A DNA stretch of 64,000 bases from Clostridia bacterium (GTDB lineage Bacteria; Bacillota; Clostridia; Saccharofermentanales; Saccharofermentanaceae), in the NCBI GenBank assembly GCA_024403775.1, contig JAKSRE010000001.1:1-64000 (forward strand). The letters are read 5' to 3'. Under the pieces are notes generated by a model. The model was not told the DNA's origin. It saw only the letters and a program-made list of their open reading frames with translations, and did not search any database. The position numbers and the translations under genes are program-made. Shown here piece after piece: positions 1 to 9,181 of this stretch (its first letter is position 1; every line of letters begins with the position of its first letter).

Positions 1-68
1 TGAATATAATACCACATCTATTTTCTTTTGCAATACCTTTTTTGAATTTTTTTCGTTTTTTTTTGAAA

Positions 69-554
69 TCATCTTACCTCGATTAGCTCTGAGCCCCGAT
101 ATACCAGGGTTAGAGCGATATTTTGCTTTTCTTGAAAAAGGTAATCAAACATGATTTTATCGCCTTCCCATATAGGAAGATTCTTAACCTTGGCAATTGG
201 ATACCAGATTAATTCTCCTTCAATACATTTATGGGATAATACTTTCGAAGGGTCTTCCATATAAGTAGAAGTATATAGATACATATCTTCTGCTCCATAC
301 TCATCACTAATAAAATGGATTATTCCACGATAGTTTAGATCAGTCATCTGATCTATAGTAATACCCGTCTCTTCTTCTATCTCTCTTAAGATACATTCGT
401 CCGGAGTCTCGCCTTCCATAAAATGACCGCCTATTCCGAGATACTTATCTTTATTAGGATCATTTTTTCGCATCTTATGTATCATCAGATAACAGTCTTC
501 ATTATTTACTTTTGCCTTTATATAGCAAAGAGTTGTTGGCACCACATCACTCAT
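69..554 (-). CDS. Nudix hydrolase (MutT-like, 8-oxo-dGTP diphosphatase type)
   Basis: A 161-residue cytoplasmic Nudix enzyme, expected to hydrolyse a nucleoside diphosphate linked to another moiety. The Nudix box is complete at about residues 42-64: GGHFMEGE, then REIEEETGI, which supplies the Mg-binding glutamates. The length fits a single-domain Nudix protein. Its ATG overlaps the cysK stop by 4 nt (ATGA), so the two are translationally coupled and probably one transcript. The substrate cannot be read from the sequence; MutT/YjhB-like house-cleaning is the usual role of such proteins. Downstream bases 1-68 are T-rich on the plus strand but show no clear terminator hairpin. Confidence 0.9.
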   Translation of the reverse strand: MSDVVPTTLCYIKAKVNNEDCYLMIHKMRKNDPNKDKYLGIGGHFMEGETPDECILREIEEETGITIDQMTDLNYRGIIHFISDEYGAEDMYLYTSTYMEDPSKVLSHKCIEGELIWYPIAKVKNLPIWEGDKIMFDYLFQEKQNIALTLVYRGSELIEVR

Positions 555-1471
555 GCTTCCACCATTGATATATATCTATCACCTGAGTCTGGTAATACTA
601 CTACTATATTCTTATTAGTGAATTCTTCTCTTTGAGCAAGTTTTACTGCTGCAGATAAAGCGGCACCAGAAGATATTCCTGCAAAAAGACCTTCTGTTTT
701 AGGTAAAAGATTAAACATATTAAGTGCATCTTCATCAGTTACTGTCATTACTTCATCACAATATGAAGAATTATAGTTTCCTGGAATGAAGTTAGCACCT
801 ATGCCCTGAATCTTATGAGGTCCGAACTTACCTTCACTGATAAGAGGAGAACTTTGTGGCTCCACTGCCACACAATGAACCTCATCAACGCAGTCTTTAA
901 GAAATGCTGAACAGCCACTAAATGTTCCGCCAGAACCAATTCCAGCTACAAAGCCATCAACCTTTCCTCCGAGGTCACGATATATTTCTGGTCCAGTAGT
1001 TCTATAGTGCTCTCTGGCATTAGCTTTATTATCGAACTGTCCAAGGATAATTGATCCAGGTGTTGCCTTCTGAATTTCTTCTGCTTTCTTAATTGATCCG
1101 GCCATACCTTCACTACCAGGAGTAAGTACAACCTCTGCTCCATATACTTTCATAAACTTAATGCGCTCGATGCTCATGGAATCAGGCATAACAATTACTG
1201 CCTTAAAACCCATATTAGCTGCTACTGAAGCCATAGCTATTCCTGTATTTCCAGAAGTAGGTTCAATTATGGTAGCACCTTCCTGAAGTTTTCCTTCAAT
1301 AACAGCCTGGCGGATCATACCGATTACCGCTCTGTCTTTACTGCTTCCAGCTGGATTCATTGCCTCGAACTTGGCATAAATCTTTCCCTTTGTCTCGAAA
1401 AGCTTCTCTATCTTGTTTAAACGTATTAATGGTGTATAACCAATCGCATCTGTCATGTTTTGAAACTGCAT
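551..1471 (-). CDS. cysK: Cysteine synthase (O-acetylserine sulfhydrylase)
   Basis: PLP-dependent enzyme that makes L-cysteine from O-acetylserine and sulfide. It has 306 residues, the normal length for CysK. The PLP lysine lies in NPAGSSKDR near residue 45. The substrate loop TSGNTG and the glycine-rich phosphate-binding loop GIGSGGT are both present. The CysK motif is usually NPGGSVKDR, so AGSS is a mild variant. There is no C-terminal CBS or regulatory domain. The ribosome site AAGAGG precedes ATG at 1471. It overlaps the downstream Nudix gene. Cystathionine beta-synthase-like activity is an alternative within the fold, but residues and length favour CysK. Confidence 0.93.
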   Translation of the reverse strand: MQFQNMTDAIGYTPLIRLNKIEKLFETKGKIYAKFEAMNPAGSSKDRAVIGMIRQAVIEGKLQEGATIIEPTSGNTGIAMASVAANMGFKAVIVMPDSMSIERIKFMKVYGAEVVLTPGSEGMAGSIKKAEEIQKATPGSIILGQFDNKANAREHYRTTGPEIYRDLGGKVDGFVAGIGSGGTFSGCSAFLKDCVDEVHCVAVEPQSSPLISEGKFGPHKIQGIGANFIPGNYNSSYCDEVMTVTDEDALNMFNLLPKTEGLFAGISSGAALSAAVKLAQREEFTNKNIVVVLPDSGDRYISMVEA

Positions 1472-1502
1472 AATCGTTCCTCTTAATAGTTATTAATTAT
1501 TA

Positions 1503-2999
1503 TTAGCTGCAAGGAGTATCCTTTTTGATAAACTTGGTTGTATTAGAGTAAGGCTGACAGAAATATGACCAGTCACCAGAATCTCCATAGTTTCCAGCTT
1601 CCATTATGTAAACCTCTCCATCAATATAAACCTCACCCCAGTAGTGACTCCACTTATTACCTGGATATCCTCTGTAACCTCGAATCATCGAAGCATCATA
1701 ACCAAGATACGTAATCATTGATACAAGAGCACCATTATACTGGGCACACTGACCTGTACGATGAACAAATATTGATGCACAGAAGTCGCCATTGGCACTT
1801 CCATAAGTAACATTACGATTAATCCAGTAAAGGGTATATAAAATCTTCTGCCCATCTGTCCATGATGGATTAAAATGCTCAGAAGCAAATTCCTGAAGGA
1901 TTCTTTTCTCTGCAATAGTTAAGTTGTGAGTAGTCTGTGGCGCACCATTATCCTGCTCGTTATAGATATAGAAATAGTCTCTGTCTACTCTCTTGGCATT
2001 GGAAAAATTCTCAAGACCTCTAACATTACTTGAATAATTTGCAAATCTGTAGAAATCTTCATCTACTTCATATTCGATAAGATTTAAACTCTCACCTGCT
2101 TCAATGCCATATTCTTCACATTTATTTTTAAACTCCTGTGAATCAGCAAAGCCCATAAAGAGAACATCAAGGTCAAGCCCCCATGATATCTTGGATAACC
2201 AGAATTCCATACCAGCAGAATCTGGAGAACGGTCAAGGAAAACCTTGTAATAAATAGAAATTACTTCCTCATCTGATTTATCAGCTATAAGGAATTGAAA
2301 CTCTGGGCTAAAGAAAAATCCATAAGCTGCCTCTTTACCTGACACCTCTTTATTAATAAGACTCTCTGTCCAGCCATTAAGACCAAAATCATCAGGTTCA
2401 CGACCAAGGCAGTCACTATAAAGACTTGTAACAAAGTTCTCTACACCACCATTAGTTGGTTTTCTGGATCCATCATCTTCCTGATATACGCCAGAAGCAC
2501 CCGGAATAATACCAAACTGAGCACATGTATTAATCCATTCAGCTGAATCTACAAATCCATTGATTACTTCTTCTCTGGTCTCACCTTCTTCCAAACGCTC
2601 AACCCAGCCAGAAGAATAGGCATCTGGTTCACGATCAAAGAAGACTCTATACAAAATCTCTACAAATTCTTCATTGGAATACTCTTTATTCTTAAATTCA
2701 TAGCTAAGAAGAAATCCTTTGGCAACACTTGCACCATTACTTGTTTTATAAAAAAGTCTGTCACACCAGCCAATAAAACCTTCTGTATCGTAATCTCTGC
2801 CTAAAGCAATTCTATATAATCTTGCTACAAAGCCACCGATACCTTCAGTATCTTCATAGGTGTTTTCAGAATCTTCAGAATATACTGGATAGAAATTAAT
2901 TCTCTGATCTGCATTTACATCTCCAGAAGGAATTAACAATCCAGCAACCATTGCCGTCGTCAACAAATATGTACAACTATTTAATAAGTTTTTTCTCAT
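1503..2999 (-). CDS. Secreted DUF4214-repeat protein with C-terminal transglutaminase-like domain
   Basis: A 498-residue exported protein. Residues 1-30 form a signal peptide (MRKN, then a hydrophobic stretch ending near NADQ). Residues 50-290 hold two pairs of DUF4214-type helical repeats, recognisable by LYRIALGRDYD, ILYRVFFDREPD, LYSDCLGREPD and YYKVFLDRSPD. Residues 370-498 are transglutaminase-like, with a candidate triad of Cys in TGQCAQYN, His in WSHYWGEV and a following acidic/Asn region (EAGNYGD). DUF4214 is common in surface proteins of rumen Lachnospiraceae; the enzymatic domain may be a protease or crosslinking enzyme (inference). The gene has its own promoter (3032-3040) and lies just after the ABC exporter terminator. 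Confidence 0.8.
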   Translation of the reverse strand: MRKNLLNSCTYLLTTAMVAGLLIPSGDVNADQRINFYPVYSEDSENTYEDTEGIGGFVARLYRIALGRDYDTEGFIGWCDRLFYKTSNGASVAKGFLLSYEFKNKEYSNEEFVEILYRVFFDREPDAYSSGWVERLEEGETREEVINGFVDSAEWINTCAQFGIIPGASGVYQEDDGSRKPTNGGVENFVTSLYSDCLGREPDDFGLNGWTESLINKEVSGKEAAYGFFFSPEFQFLIADKSDEEVISIYYKVFLDRSPDSAGMEFWLSKISWGLDLDVLFMGFADSQEFKNKCEEYGIEAGESLNLIEYEVDEDFYRFANYSSNVRGLENFSNAKRVDRDYFYIYNEQDNGAPQTTHNLTIAEKRILQEFASEHFNPSWTDGQKILYTLYWINRNVTYGSANGDFCASIFVHRTGQCAQYNGALVSMITYLGYDASMIRGYRGYPGNKWSHYWGEVYIDGEVYIMEAGNYGDSGDWSYFCQPYSNTTKFIKKDTPCS

Positions 3000-3031
3000 T
3001 AATATTCTCCCACTAAAATAGTAATCTATTC

Positions 3032-3040
3032 ATTATACCA
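3032..3040 (-). promoter_or_regulatory. Extended -10 promoter of the DUF4214 gene
   Basis: On the minus strand the bases read TGGTATAAT, a perfect extended -10 element, about 33-41 nt upstream of the ATG at 2999. No convincing -35 hexamer is seen, as expected for extended -10 promoters. It lies immediately downstream of the ABC exporter terminator, so the gene is probably transcribed independently. Confidence 0.55.
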
Positions 3041-3057
3041 CAAATACAAAACTACTA

Positions 3058-3104
3058 TTTTAAAACAAAAAATAACGGAGAATAGTATCTCTTACCATTC
3101 TCCG
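3058..3104 (-). terminator. Intrinsic terminator of the ABC exporter operon
   Basis: On the minus strand a 12-bp stem (CGGAGAATGGTA pairing with TACTATTCTCCG, including one G-U pair) encloses the loop AGAGA and is followed by a T-rich tract. It starts 16 nt after the stop codon at 3120. Confidence 0.85.
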
Positions 3105-3119
3105 CTAATAAAAACTTCA

Positions 3120-5045
3120 TTATTCAAGTTCAAACGCACCCGTATAGAGCTGATAATATACGCCCTGCTGTGCAATAAGTTCATCATGTGTTCCTCTCTC
3201 GATAATGGAGCCATGATCAAGAACCATAATTACATCAGAATTCATAACAGTTGAGAGTCTGTGTGCAATTACAAAAACTGTTCTTCCTTCCATTAGCTTG
3301 TCCATACCACGCTGAACTATTGCTTCTGTTCTTGTATCAATTGAAGAAGTAGCCTCATCAAGAATCATTACAGGAGGATTCGCTACTGCTGCTCTGGCAA
3401 TTGCAATCAGCTGTCTCTGACCCTGTGACAAATTACTACCATTGTTACTTAACATAGTGTTGTAACCGTCTGGAAGTCTTGTGATAAAGTCATCAGCACC
3501 AGCAAGTTTTGCAGCCGCAATACACTCTTCATCAGTAGCTTCGAGAAGACCATAACGAATATTATCCATTACTGTACCAGTAAAGAGATTGGTCTCCTGA
3601 AGTACAATTCCAAGTGACTTACGAAGATCTGCTTTGGCAATCTTATTTATATTAATACCATCATAACGAATCTTACCATCAGCTATGTCATAGTAGCGGT
3701 TTATAAGATTAGTTATTGTTGTCTTACCTGCACCGGTAGCACCAACAAAAGCTACCTTCTGGCCTGGCTTAGCATAAAGAGTTATATCAGACAAAACCTG
3801 TTTTCCCTCAACATATGCAAAATCAACATCATGCATCTCTACATTACCTTCAAGGAGCTGATATGTTACTGTACCATCAGCCTTATGTGGATGCTTCCAT
3901 GCCCAGTGGTTTGTTCTCTCTTTTGTTTCTTCAAGAGTTCCATCTGGCTTAATATTTACATTTACCAATGTAACATAACCCTCATCAGCCTCAGGTTCCT
4001 GATCGATAAGATTAAAGATTCGTGAAGCACCAGCAGATGCCATAACAACGAAGTTAACCTGCTGAGAAAGAGTATTTACATTTCCTGTAAACTGCTTTGC
4101 CATATTAAGGAAAGGAACAAGAACAGTGATATCCAAAACCATACCTGACAAACTTACATTTGGAATGTTAAGAGCTATGAATATTCCTCCGACAAGAGCC
4201 AATATAACATAGAGAATGTTTCCTATATTCTGAATGATTGGTGCAAGAATATTTGAATATGAGTGAGCATTAGTAGATACTTCACCCCAGGTATTATTGA
4301 TTCTTATAAACTCATCAATAGCTTCCTGTTCATGATTAAATACCTTAACAACCTTCTGTCCATTCATCATTTCCTGAATATAACCTTCAGTCTCAGCTAC
4401 AGCCTTTTGCTGACGAATGAAGAACTTTGCTGAACCGCCACCAACTTTTTTGGTTACTATAAACATGACAATTACACCAATAACCAGAACAAGTGTAAGC
4501 CATACACTGAAGTAAAGCATAATAGCAAATACACAGGTTACTACAGCTGCTGACTGAACAAGCTGTGGAAAAGTCTGAGATATAAGCTGACGAAGTGTGT
4601 CAATATCATTTGTATAGTAACTCATGATATCTCCGAACTTATTACGGTCAAAGAACTTAATTGGAAGCTTCTGCATTCCACCAAACATTTCCTTACGGAA
4701 TTTATCAAGATAACTCTGTGTTACAAAAGCCATGAGCTGTGTCTGAAGTACCTGAGCCACAATTGACAAAAGGTAGAGAGCTACCAGAATTAATATGACA
4801 GGTTTAATCTCGCTTAATGCAGCCGCCCAGTCACGTGCTTCGACATGATTTTCGATGATATCGAGAATTCTCTGAGAGAAAATCGCTGGTATAGACGCAA
4901 CAAGAGAAGCAAACAAAATGCATACTGTAATAACCGGACCTAATACTGGGAAGTATTCAAAGAACTTCTTTACTGCTCTTTTAAGGCTGGTAAAATCAGG
5001 TTTCATATCCTTAGGTGGTGCACCTTTGGGCATTCCTTTAGGCAT
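3120..5045 (-). CDS. ABC exporter half-transporter, catalytically canonical subunit
   Basis: A 641-residue type IV ABC exporter subunit: six membrane segments (about residues 35-330), then a nucleotide-binding domain from about residue 400. Walker A is GATGAGKTT, the signature is LSQGQRQ, and Walker B is MILDEATSS with the catalytic glutamate. The H-loop is IAHRLSTV. A charged, Trp-containing insertion (around NHWAWKHPH) precedes the NBD, as in YheH/BmrD-type partners. An N-terminal Pro/Lys-rich leader (MPKGMPKGAPPK) is unusual. Its GTG/ATG region overlaps the upstream partner's stop by 1 nt. Together they should form a heterodimeric multidrug or peptide exporter; the substrate is unknown. 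Confidence 0.9.
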   Translation of the reverse strand: MPKGMPKGAPPKDMKPDFTSLKRAVKKFFEYFPVLGPVITVCILFASLVASIPAIFSQRILDIIENHVEARDWAAALSEIKPVILILVALYLLSIVAQVLQTQLMAFVTQSYLDKFRKEMFGGMQKLPIKFFDRNKFGDIMSYYTNDIDTLRQLISQTFPQLVQSAAVVTCVFAIMLYFSVWLTLVLVIGVIVMFIVTKKVGGGSAKFFIRQQKAVAETEGYIQEMMNGQKVVKVFNHEQEAIDEFIRINNTWGEVSTNAHSYSNILAPIIQNIGNILYVILALVGGIFIALNIPNVSLSGMVLDITVLVPFLNMAKQFTGNVNTLSQQVNFVVMASAGASRIFNLIDQEPEADEGYVTLVNVNIKPDGTLEETKERTNHWAWKHPHKADGTVTYQLLEGNVEMHDVDFAYVEGKQVLSDITLYAKPGQKVAFVGATGAGKTTITNLINRYYDIADGKIRYDGININKIAKADLRKSLGIVLQETNLFTGTVMDNIRYGLLEATDEECIAAAKLAGADDFITRLPDGYNTMLSNNGSNLSQGQRQLIAIARAAVANPPVMILDEATSSIDTRTEAIVQRGMDKLMEGRTVFVIAHRLSTVMNSDVIMVLDHGSIIERGTHDELIAQQGVYYQLYTGAFELE

Positions 5046-6790
5046 TACTCCTCACCTCCTTTTGTCTGCTGTTCATAGATTTCCTTATAGATATCACATG
5101 ATTTAATAAGTTCATCATGATTTCCAGAAGCTGCTATTTTACCACCATCCATTACGATGATAAGATCAGATTCTTTTACGGAAGCAACTCTCTGAGCAAT
5201 AATAATTTTTGTTGTCTCTGGGATATATGACTTAAAGCCCTTACGAATAAGAGCATCAGTCTTTGTATCAACTGCACTGGTTGAATCATCAAGAATAAGA
5301 ATCTTTGGTTTCTTAAGAAGAGCCCTTGCTATGCACAAACGCTGCTTCTGGCCACCAGATACATTGGCCCCTCCCTGCTCGATAACAGTATCGAGTCCCT
5401 CTGGGAAAGAGTTAATAAACTCTGAAGCCTGTGCCAGTTCGCAGGCTTTCATTATCTCAGCATCATCTGCTTTGTCATTACCCCACTTAAGATTATCGCG
5501 AATAGTACCTGAGAATAATACATTCTTCTGTAAAACTACTGCTACATTATCTCTTAGGGTCTTAAGATCATAATTTCTGACATCAACACCAGCTACCTTA
5601 ACAGAACCAGCTGTTACATCATAAAGTCTAGGAATTAACTGAATAAGGGTTGTCTTAGATGAACCCGTTCCTCCGAGAATTCCAACAGTCATTCCGCTCT
5701 TAATATCAAGATCAATATCATAAAGCGCATCACGCTGAGCCTTTGCTGAATACTTAAATGCAACATCGGTAAAAGTAATGGAACCGTCTTTAACCTCATA
5801 AACAGGGTTCTCAGGATTATCAATACAAGGCACCTCTTCAAAAACCTCGGTAACTCGACGGAATGCTTCAGCAGAAATTGTAAGCATTACATAAATCATA
5901 GAGAGCATCATAAGTGCGAAAAGAATCTGGAAACCATAAGACAACATTGCAGTAATCTGACCAACGTCAAGTGTAGAGCCACCAGAAGTGATAATAATCT
6001 TGGCTCCTATTGCAAGAACGAATACCATGTTGAAGTTCATACATAAAGACATAAGAGGTGCATTTACAGCTACAATTCTCTCGGCCTTAGTAAAGTCATC
6101 TCTGATATCCTCAGAAGCTTTATTAAACTTATTAATCTCATATGCCTCACGTGAGAAACCTTTAACTACACGCATGGCACGAACATTTTCTTCAATTGAC
6201 TCATTAAGTCTGTCATATTTTTTGAATACTGCCTTGAATGCTGGCATTGCTTTTCTTGCAACGATAATGAGACCCATCGCGAGTACTGGAACAACAACAA
6301 CGAAAGAGAGTGCTAACATACCACCCATTTTCGCTGCGAAAATAATAGAGAAAATGAGTAACAACGGTGAACGAACAGCCATTCTGATTGCCATCATATA
6401 AGCCATCTGAATGTTATTGATATCTGTTGTCATTCTTGTAACTAACGAAGAAGATGAGAATTTATCAATATTTGCAAAGCCAAAACTCTGTATTCTCTTA
6501 AATAAATCCTCTCTGATATTTTTTGCAAAACCAGTAGCTGCTTTGGCTGCCTGAACACCTGCAATCGCTCCACAGCAGAGTGATACAAGAGCAAGAACAA
6601 TTAACACCGCACCAGTTTTAGAAATGTCACTAACCTGTGCTCCATTATTAATTACATTAAGTAAATCAGCGGTAATAAAAGGAATTATTACCTCAATTAC
6701 TACTTCTGCAATAATAAAGATTAAGCACCAGATAGTCGGACGTAAATTCTCTCGGAGGGAACCTCTGAGTTTCCACAACATACCCAACAT
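5045..6790 (-). CDS. ABC exporter half-transporter, degenerate-site subunit
   Basis: A 581-residue ABC exporter subunit with an N-terminal transmembrane domain (about residues 15-310) and an NBD from about 345. Walker A is GGTGSSKTT and the signature is VSGGQKQR. Walker B reads ILDDSTSAVD, so the catalytic Glu is Asp. The switch loop reads IIAQRVASV, so the usual His is Gln. Both changes are the hallmark of the degenerate subunit in heterodimeric exporters such as TM287/288 or BmrCD (family knowledge). It is the first gene of a two-gene operon with the canonical subunit. A palindrome overlaps the likely promoter at 6854-6881. Confidence 0.9.
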   Translation of the reverse strand: MLGMLWKLRGSLRENLRPTIWCLIFIIAEVVIEVIIPFITADLLNVINNGAQVSDISKTGAVLIVLALVSLCCGAIAGVQAAKAATGFAKNIREDLFKRIQSFGFANIDKFSSSSLVTRMTTDINNIQMAYMMAIRMAVRSPLLLIFSIIFAAKMGGMLALSFVVVVPVLAMGLIIVARKAMPAFKAVFKKYDRLNESIEENVRAMRVVKGFSREAYEINKFNKASEDIRDDFTKAERIVAVNAPLMSLCMNFNMVFVLAIGAKIIITSGGSTLDVGQITAMLSYGFQILFALMMLSMIYVMLTISAEAFRRVTEVFEEVPCIDNPENPVYEVKDGSITFTDVAFKYSAKAQRDALYDIDLDIKSGMTVGILGGTGSSKTTLIQLIPRLYDVTAGSVKVAGVDVRNYDLKTLRDNVAVVLQKNVLFSGTIRDNLKWGNDKADDAEIMKACELAQASEFINSFPEGLDTVIEQGGANVSGGQKQRLCIARALLKKPKILILDDSTSAVDTKTDALIRKGFKSYIPETTKIIIAQRVASVKESDLIIVMDGGKIAASGNHDELIKSCDIYKEIYEQQTKGGEE

Positions 6791-6853
6791 CTTTTATCCT
6801 CTTTCTTACGTATTAACGCACACAATCTAATTTCACGCATTGTATTTTATAGT

Positions 6854-6881
6854 TTTATAGCAACTTGTGTAATATACACAA
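6854..6881 (-). promoter_or_regulatory. Promoter with operator-like palindrome ahead of the ABC exporter
   Basis: On the minus strand TTGTGT (6876-6881), a 16-nt spacer and TATAAA (6854-6859) form a plausible SigA promoter. The perfect inverted repeat TTGTGTA-ATA-TACACAA (6865-6881) covers the -35 region. This is the expected place for a MarR/TetR/GntR-type repressor. A related half-site TTGTGTG occurs further downstream near 6820. No regulator gene is adjacent. Confidence 0.5.
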
Positions 6882-6911
6882 TGCACAAAATAACTTTTCG
6901 ATTTTTTAAAC

Positions 6912-6941
6912 AAAAAAATCGGAGTCCTATTCGAACTCCGA
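6912..6941 (-). terminator. Intrinsic terminator after the DUF885 gene
   Basis: On the minus strand the stem TCGGAGT / ACTCCGA with a short loop is followed by seven T residues. It lies 19 nt after the stop at 6960. Confidence 0.85.
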
Positions 6942-6959
6942 CCTTCTTTGTTTATTCAA

Positions 6960-9008
6960 TTAAGATGCTGCCGCAATAAAATCATCAATTCTTGCATCAA
7001 TCTGATTAAATGTAGCTGGCTGGCAGTTCAAATAAGCCATATGGATTATCTGAATATCTACATCAGGATGTCTCTCAACTGCATTATCAAAAATACTGTT
7101 TGTGAGAAGGAAACCAATACCATACTTAACAGCATATGTTGGATCACTTACAAGTAAGTAATATGTGCTTGAAAGTGCATCAGTAGAAAGCTGATATCCA
7201 AGTAAATCTGATGCCCAGTTAGCACAATCTTCAAGAGTCCATGCTTCGTAGTGAATACCGATATCCATACGAGCCATAAGAAGAACATTTAACTCATTAT
7301 CAATCTTTATAAGAGCCGCAGCGTCCTCATTCTCAGCAAAATAACGGAATGAGAAATTCTCTACATATGTTGCCCAGCCCTCTGCATAAGCTGTTGAGTC
7401 ACAAATATACATGTATGGGTGGCTACAGATACTTCTTGAGTAAATTGACTGATACATATGTCCTGGATAACCTTCATGAGCACATGTAATACCAAAAGTA
7501 TCGTCAATATTGGACTTATTGGTGATAATAAGGTTGTCATCCATTTTATCAAGGTGATAACCAAGGTAAGCTGCTGGACTGAAGTTCTCCTGCATTGCTT
7601 CTGGCACATCCATCAAAGCATAATCATGTGCAGGAAGCTCATCAAAATCATCAAGGATAGCTACAGAAAGAAAGTCAAGATTTGCCTTAGTGTCACCCTT
7701 AGAATAATCGTGAGCCAAATACTCTGTATACCAAGTGATACCACCTTCAACAATCGAATTCATTAAATCCATATTAGCTGAAAATCTATCCTCAATAAGC
7801 TTGATACCTTCATCAATAGTGTAGTCAGCATTTGACTTACTACGATAAAGCCACTCATAGTACTGATCACCATACTCCATCTCACACAATCCCTTGTCTG
7901 TTCCTTCAAAACTCTTAAGAGCTCTCATTCTTGAGGCACAGTCAACAAAACCTGTAAAGAAAGAATTCTGCATAGCATCTTCATGATCAGCTACAAGACG
8001 GTCAATATCTTCCTGTGAAATACCTTTAATATCTGATACTCGCTTTACAAAAGAATCATAAAGGAAACAATCGTCCTTCTGCTCTACCAAAGCATCAAAA
8101 GATTCAGCAATCTGCTCATAAATCTCAGGGGAAGAAGCATAACCATAAACTGCTCTCATTTCCTCAAATGTGCAGAGATCACCAAAATATCTTTCTGTAT
8201 CTCTTACAAGAATAATATAATCTTCTGCTTCCTGAATATCGTCGAAAGTAAAAATCTCAAGCATGAATAACAAGTCACACTGAGGTCCAATCAACGGATT
8301 AAGTGAAGTTGTAAAATAATTGAATACAGAGAACTGATTTACATAAGCATATTCTTCAAGGTCATAAACAATCTTATCGTAGAAAATCTGATCATCTGTC
8401 TCCAAAGAATCACGATTGATTGTATAAAGCTTAGCAAGTTCATCATTATAGAACTGAAGCTCTTCAATTCTTGATTCGTCAGACAAGTCAACCTCACCCC
8501 AGCTTGGCTCTGGTAAAGTATAACCCAAAGCTTCTGGATCATCATAGAGAATAACCAAATCTACATAGGAATTACCGATAAACTCCTGAAGTACTTCCTG
8601 CTCAACTTCATTAAGCAAATCTACTGCTTCTGTTCCCTCTAATGTTCCGTTTGCCTTCTTTGGATGAATCTCATCATAAGTATAGGCGTGATCAGGATAA
8701 GTAAGTGGAACCAAATCAAAATCGTAAGATTGAGGTGCAGCTACACTCTCAGAAGTCTCAGTCTCTCCTGAAGTCTCTGAAATATCAGTAGTACCTTCTG
8801 TCTCCGTAGTCTCCTCTGTTTCCTCTGTCTCTTCAGTCTCTTTTGTTTTCTTAGGCTTCTCATCATCGTCATCGTCATCATTCTTCTTTGATGAGTGGCG
8901 TGAAGAATGCTCTAATGAAAAGAAATCCTGCACTTGTGAACATGCTACAAGATTAAACATCATTAAGCATGCAAGAAGAAGTGCCAAAGTCTTAATGCTC
9001 TTTTTCAT
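6960..9008 (-). CDS. DUF885-family lipoprotein (putative metallopeptidase)
   Basis: About 682 residues. Start chosen at 9008: GGAGA sits 5-6 nt upstream, and it gives a clean lipoprotein signal (MKKSIKTLALLLACLMM, lipobox LVAC); an in-frame ATG at 9020 has weaker support. After the lipobox comes a low-complexity linker of Asp, Lys, Glu and Thr (about residues 35-85), a typical wall-spanning spacer. The rest is DUF885. The conserved HEGYPGH motif (about residue 500) resembles a zinc-binding HExxH-type site, and EGWATYVE downstream would supply the third ligand. The protein is expected on the outer face of the membrane. Substrate unknown; peptidase activity is inferred from the fold family. Confidence 0.85.
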   Translation of the reverse strand: MKKSIKTLALLLACLMMFNLVACSQVQDFFSLEHSSRHSSKKNDDDDDDEKPKKTKETEETEETEETTETEGTTDISETSGETETSESVAAPQSYDFDLVPLTYPDHAYTYDEIHPKKANGTLEGTEAVDLLNEVEQEVLQEFIGNSYVDLVILYDDPEALGYTLPEPSWGEVDLSDESRIEELQFYNDELAKLYTINRDSLETDDQIFYDKIVYDLEEYAYVNQFSVFNYFTTSLNPLIGPQCDLLFMLEIFTFDDIQEAEDYIILVRDTERYFGDLCTFEEMRAVYGYASSPEIYEQIAESFDALVEQKDDCFLYDSFVKRVSDIKGISQEDIDRLVADHEDAMQNSFFTGFVDCASRMRALKSFEGTDKGLCEMEYGDQYYEWLYRSKSNADYTIDEGIKLIEDRFSANMDLMNSIVEGGITWYTEYLAHDYSKGDTKANLDFLSVAILDDFDELPAHDYALMDVPEAMQENFSPAAYLGYHLDKMDDNLIITNKSNIDDTFGITCAHEGYPGHMYQSIYSRSICSHPYMYICDSTAYAEGWATYVENFSFRYFAENEDAAALIKIDNELNVLLMARMDIGIHYEAWTLEDCANWASDLLGYQLSTDALSSTYYLLVSDPTYAVKYGIGFLLTNSIFDNAVERHPDVDIQIIHMAYLNCQPATFNQIDARIDDFIAAAS

Positions 9009-9105
9009 AATAATCTCCATTCTTATAATTGGTTATATTAGTATATATTCCATATTATAAAAATAAAACTACGAAAATATAAATATATAGTAAAGATAAA
9101 ATTGG

Positions 9106-9146
9106 CACAAACTTATGTTCTTTTTAACAAACTTATATGCTATACT
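9106..9146 (+). promoter_or_regulatory. radA promoter with tandem upstream repeats
   Basis: An extended -10 (TGCTATACT, 9138-9146) lies about 36 nt before the radA ATG. The decamer ACAAACTTAT occurs twice, at 9107-9116 and 9127-9136, exactly 20 bp apart (two helical turns), the second copy abutting the -10. The -35 at 17-nt spacing (TTCTTT) is poor, so the repeats could be activator or repressor sites. Confidence 0.45.
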
Positions 9147-9181
9147 GAACAAAAATACACTTGAATAAGGAATACATTATT

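Noticed and set aside
1..68. A terminator or gene end at the left edge
   Set aside because: Only a T-rich stretch is visible; no stem and no supported coding frame.
3120..6790. The two ABC genes as duplicated homodimeric exporters
   Set aside because: One has Asp for the Walker B Glu and Gln for the switch His, the other is canonical with an extra insertion, so a heterodimer is more likely.
8750..8890. A microsatellite or phase-variable repeat in the DUF885 gene
   Set aside because: The Thr/Glu codons are varied and not an exact tandem repeat; it is a low-complexity wall-spanning linker.
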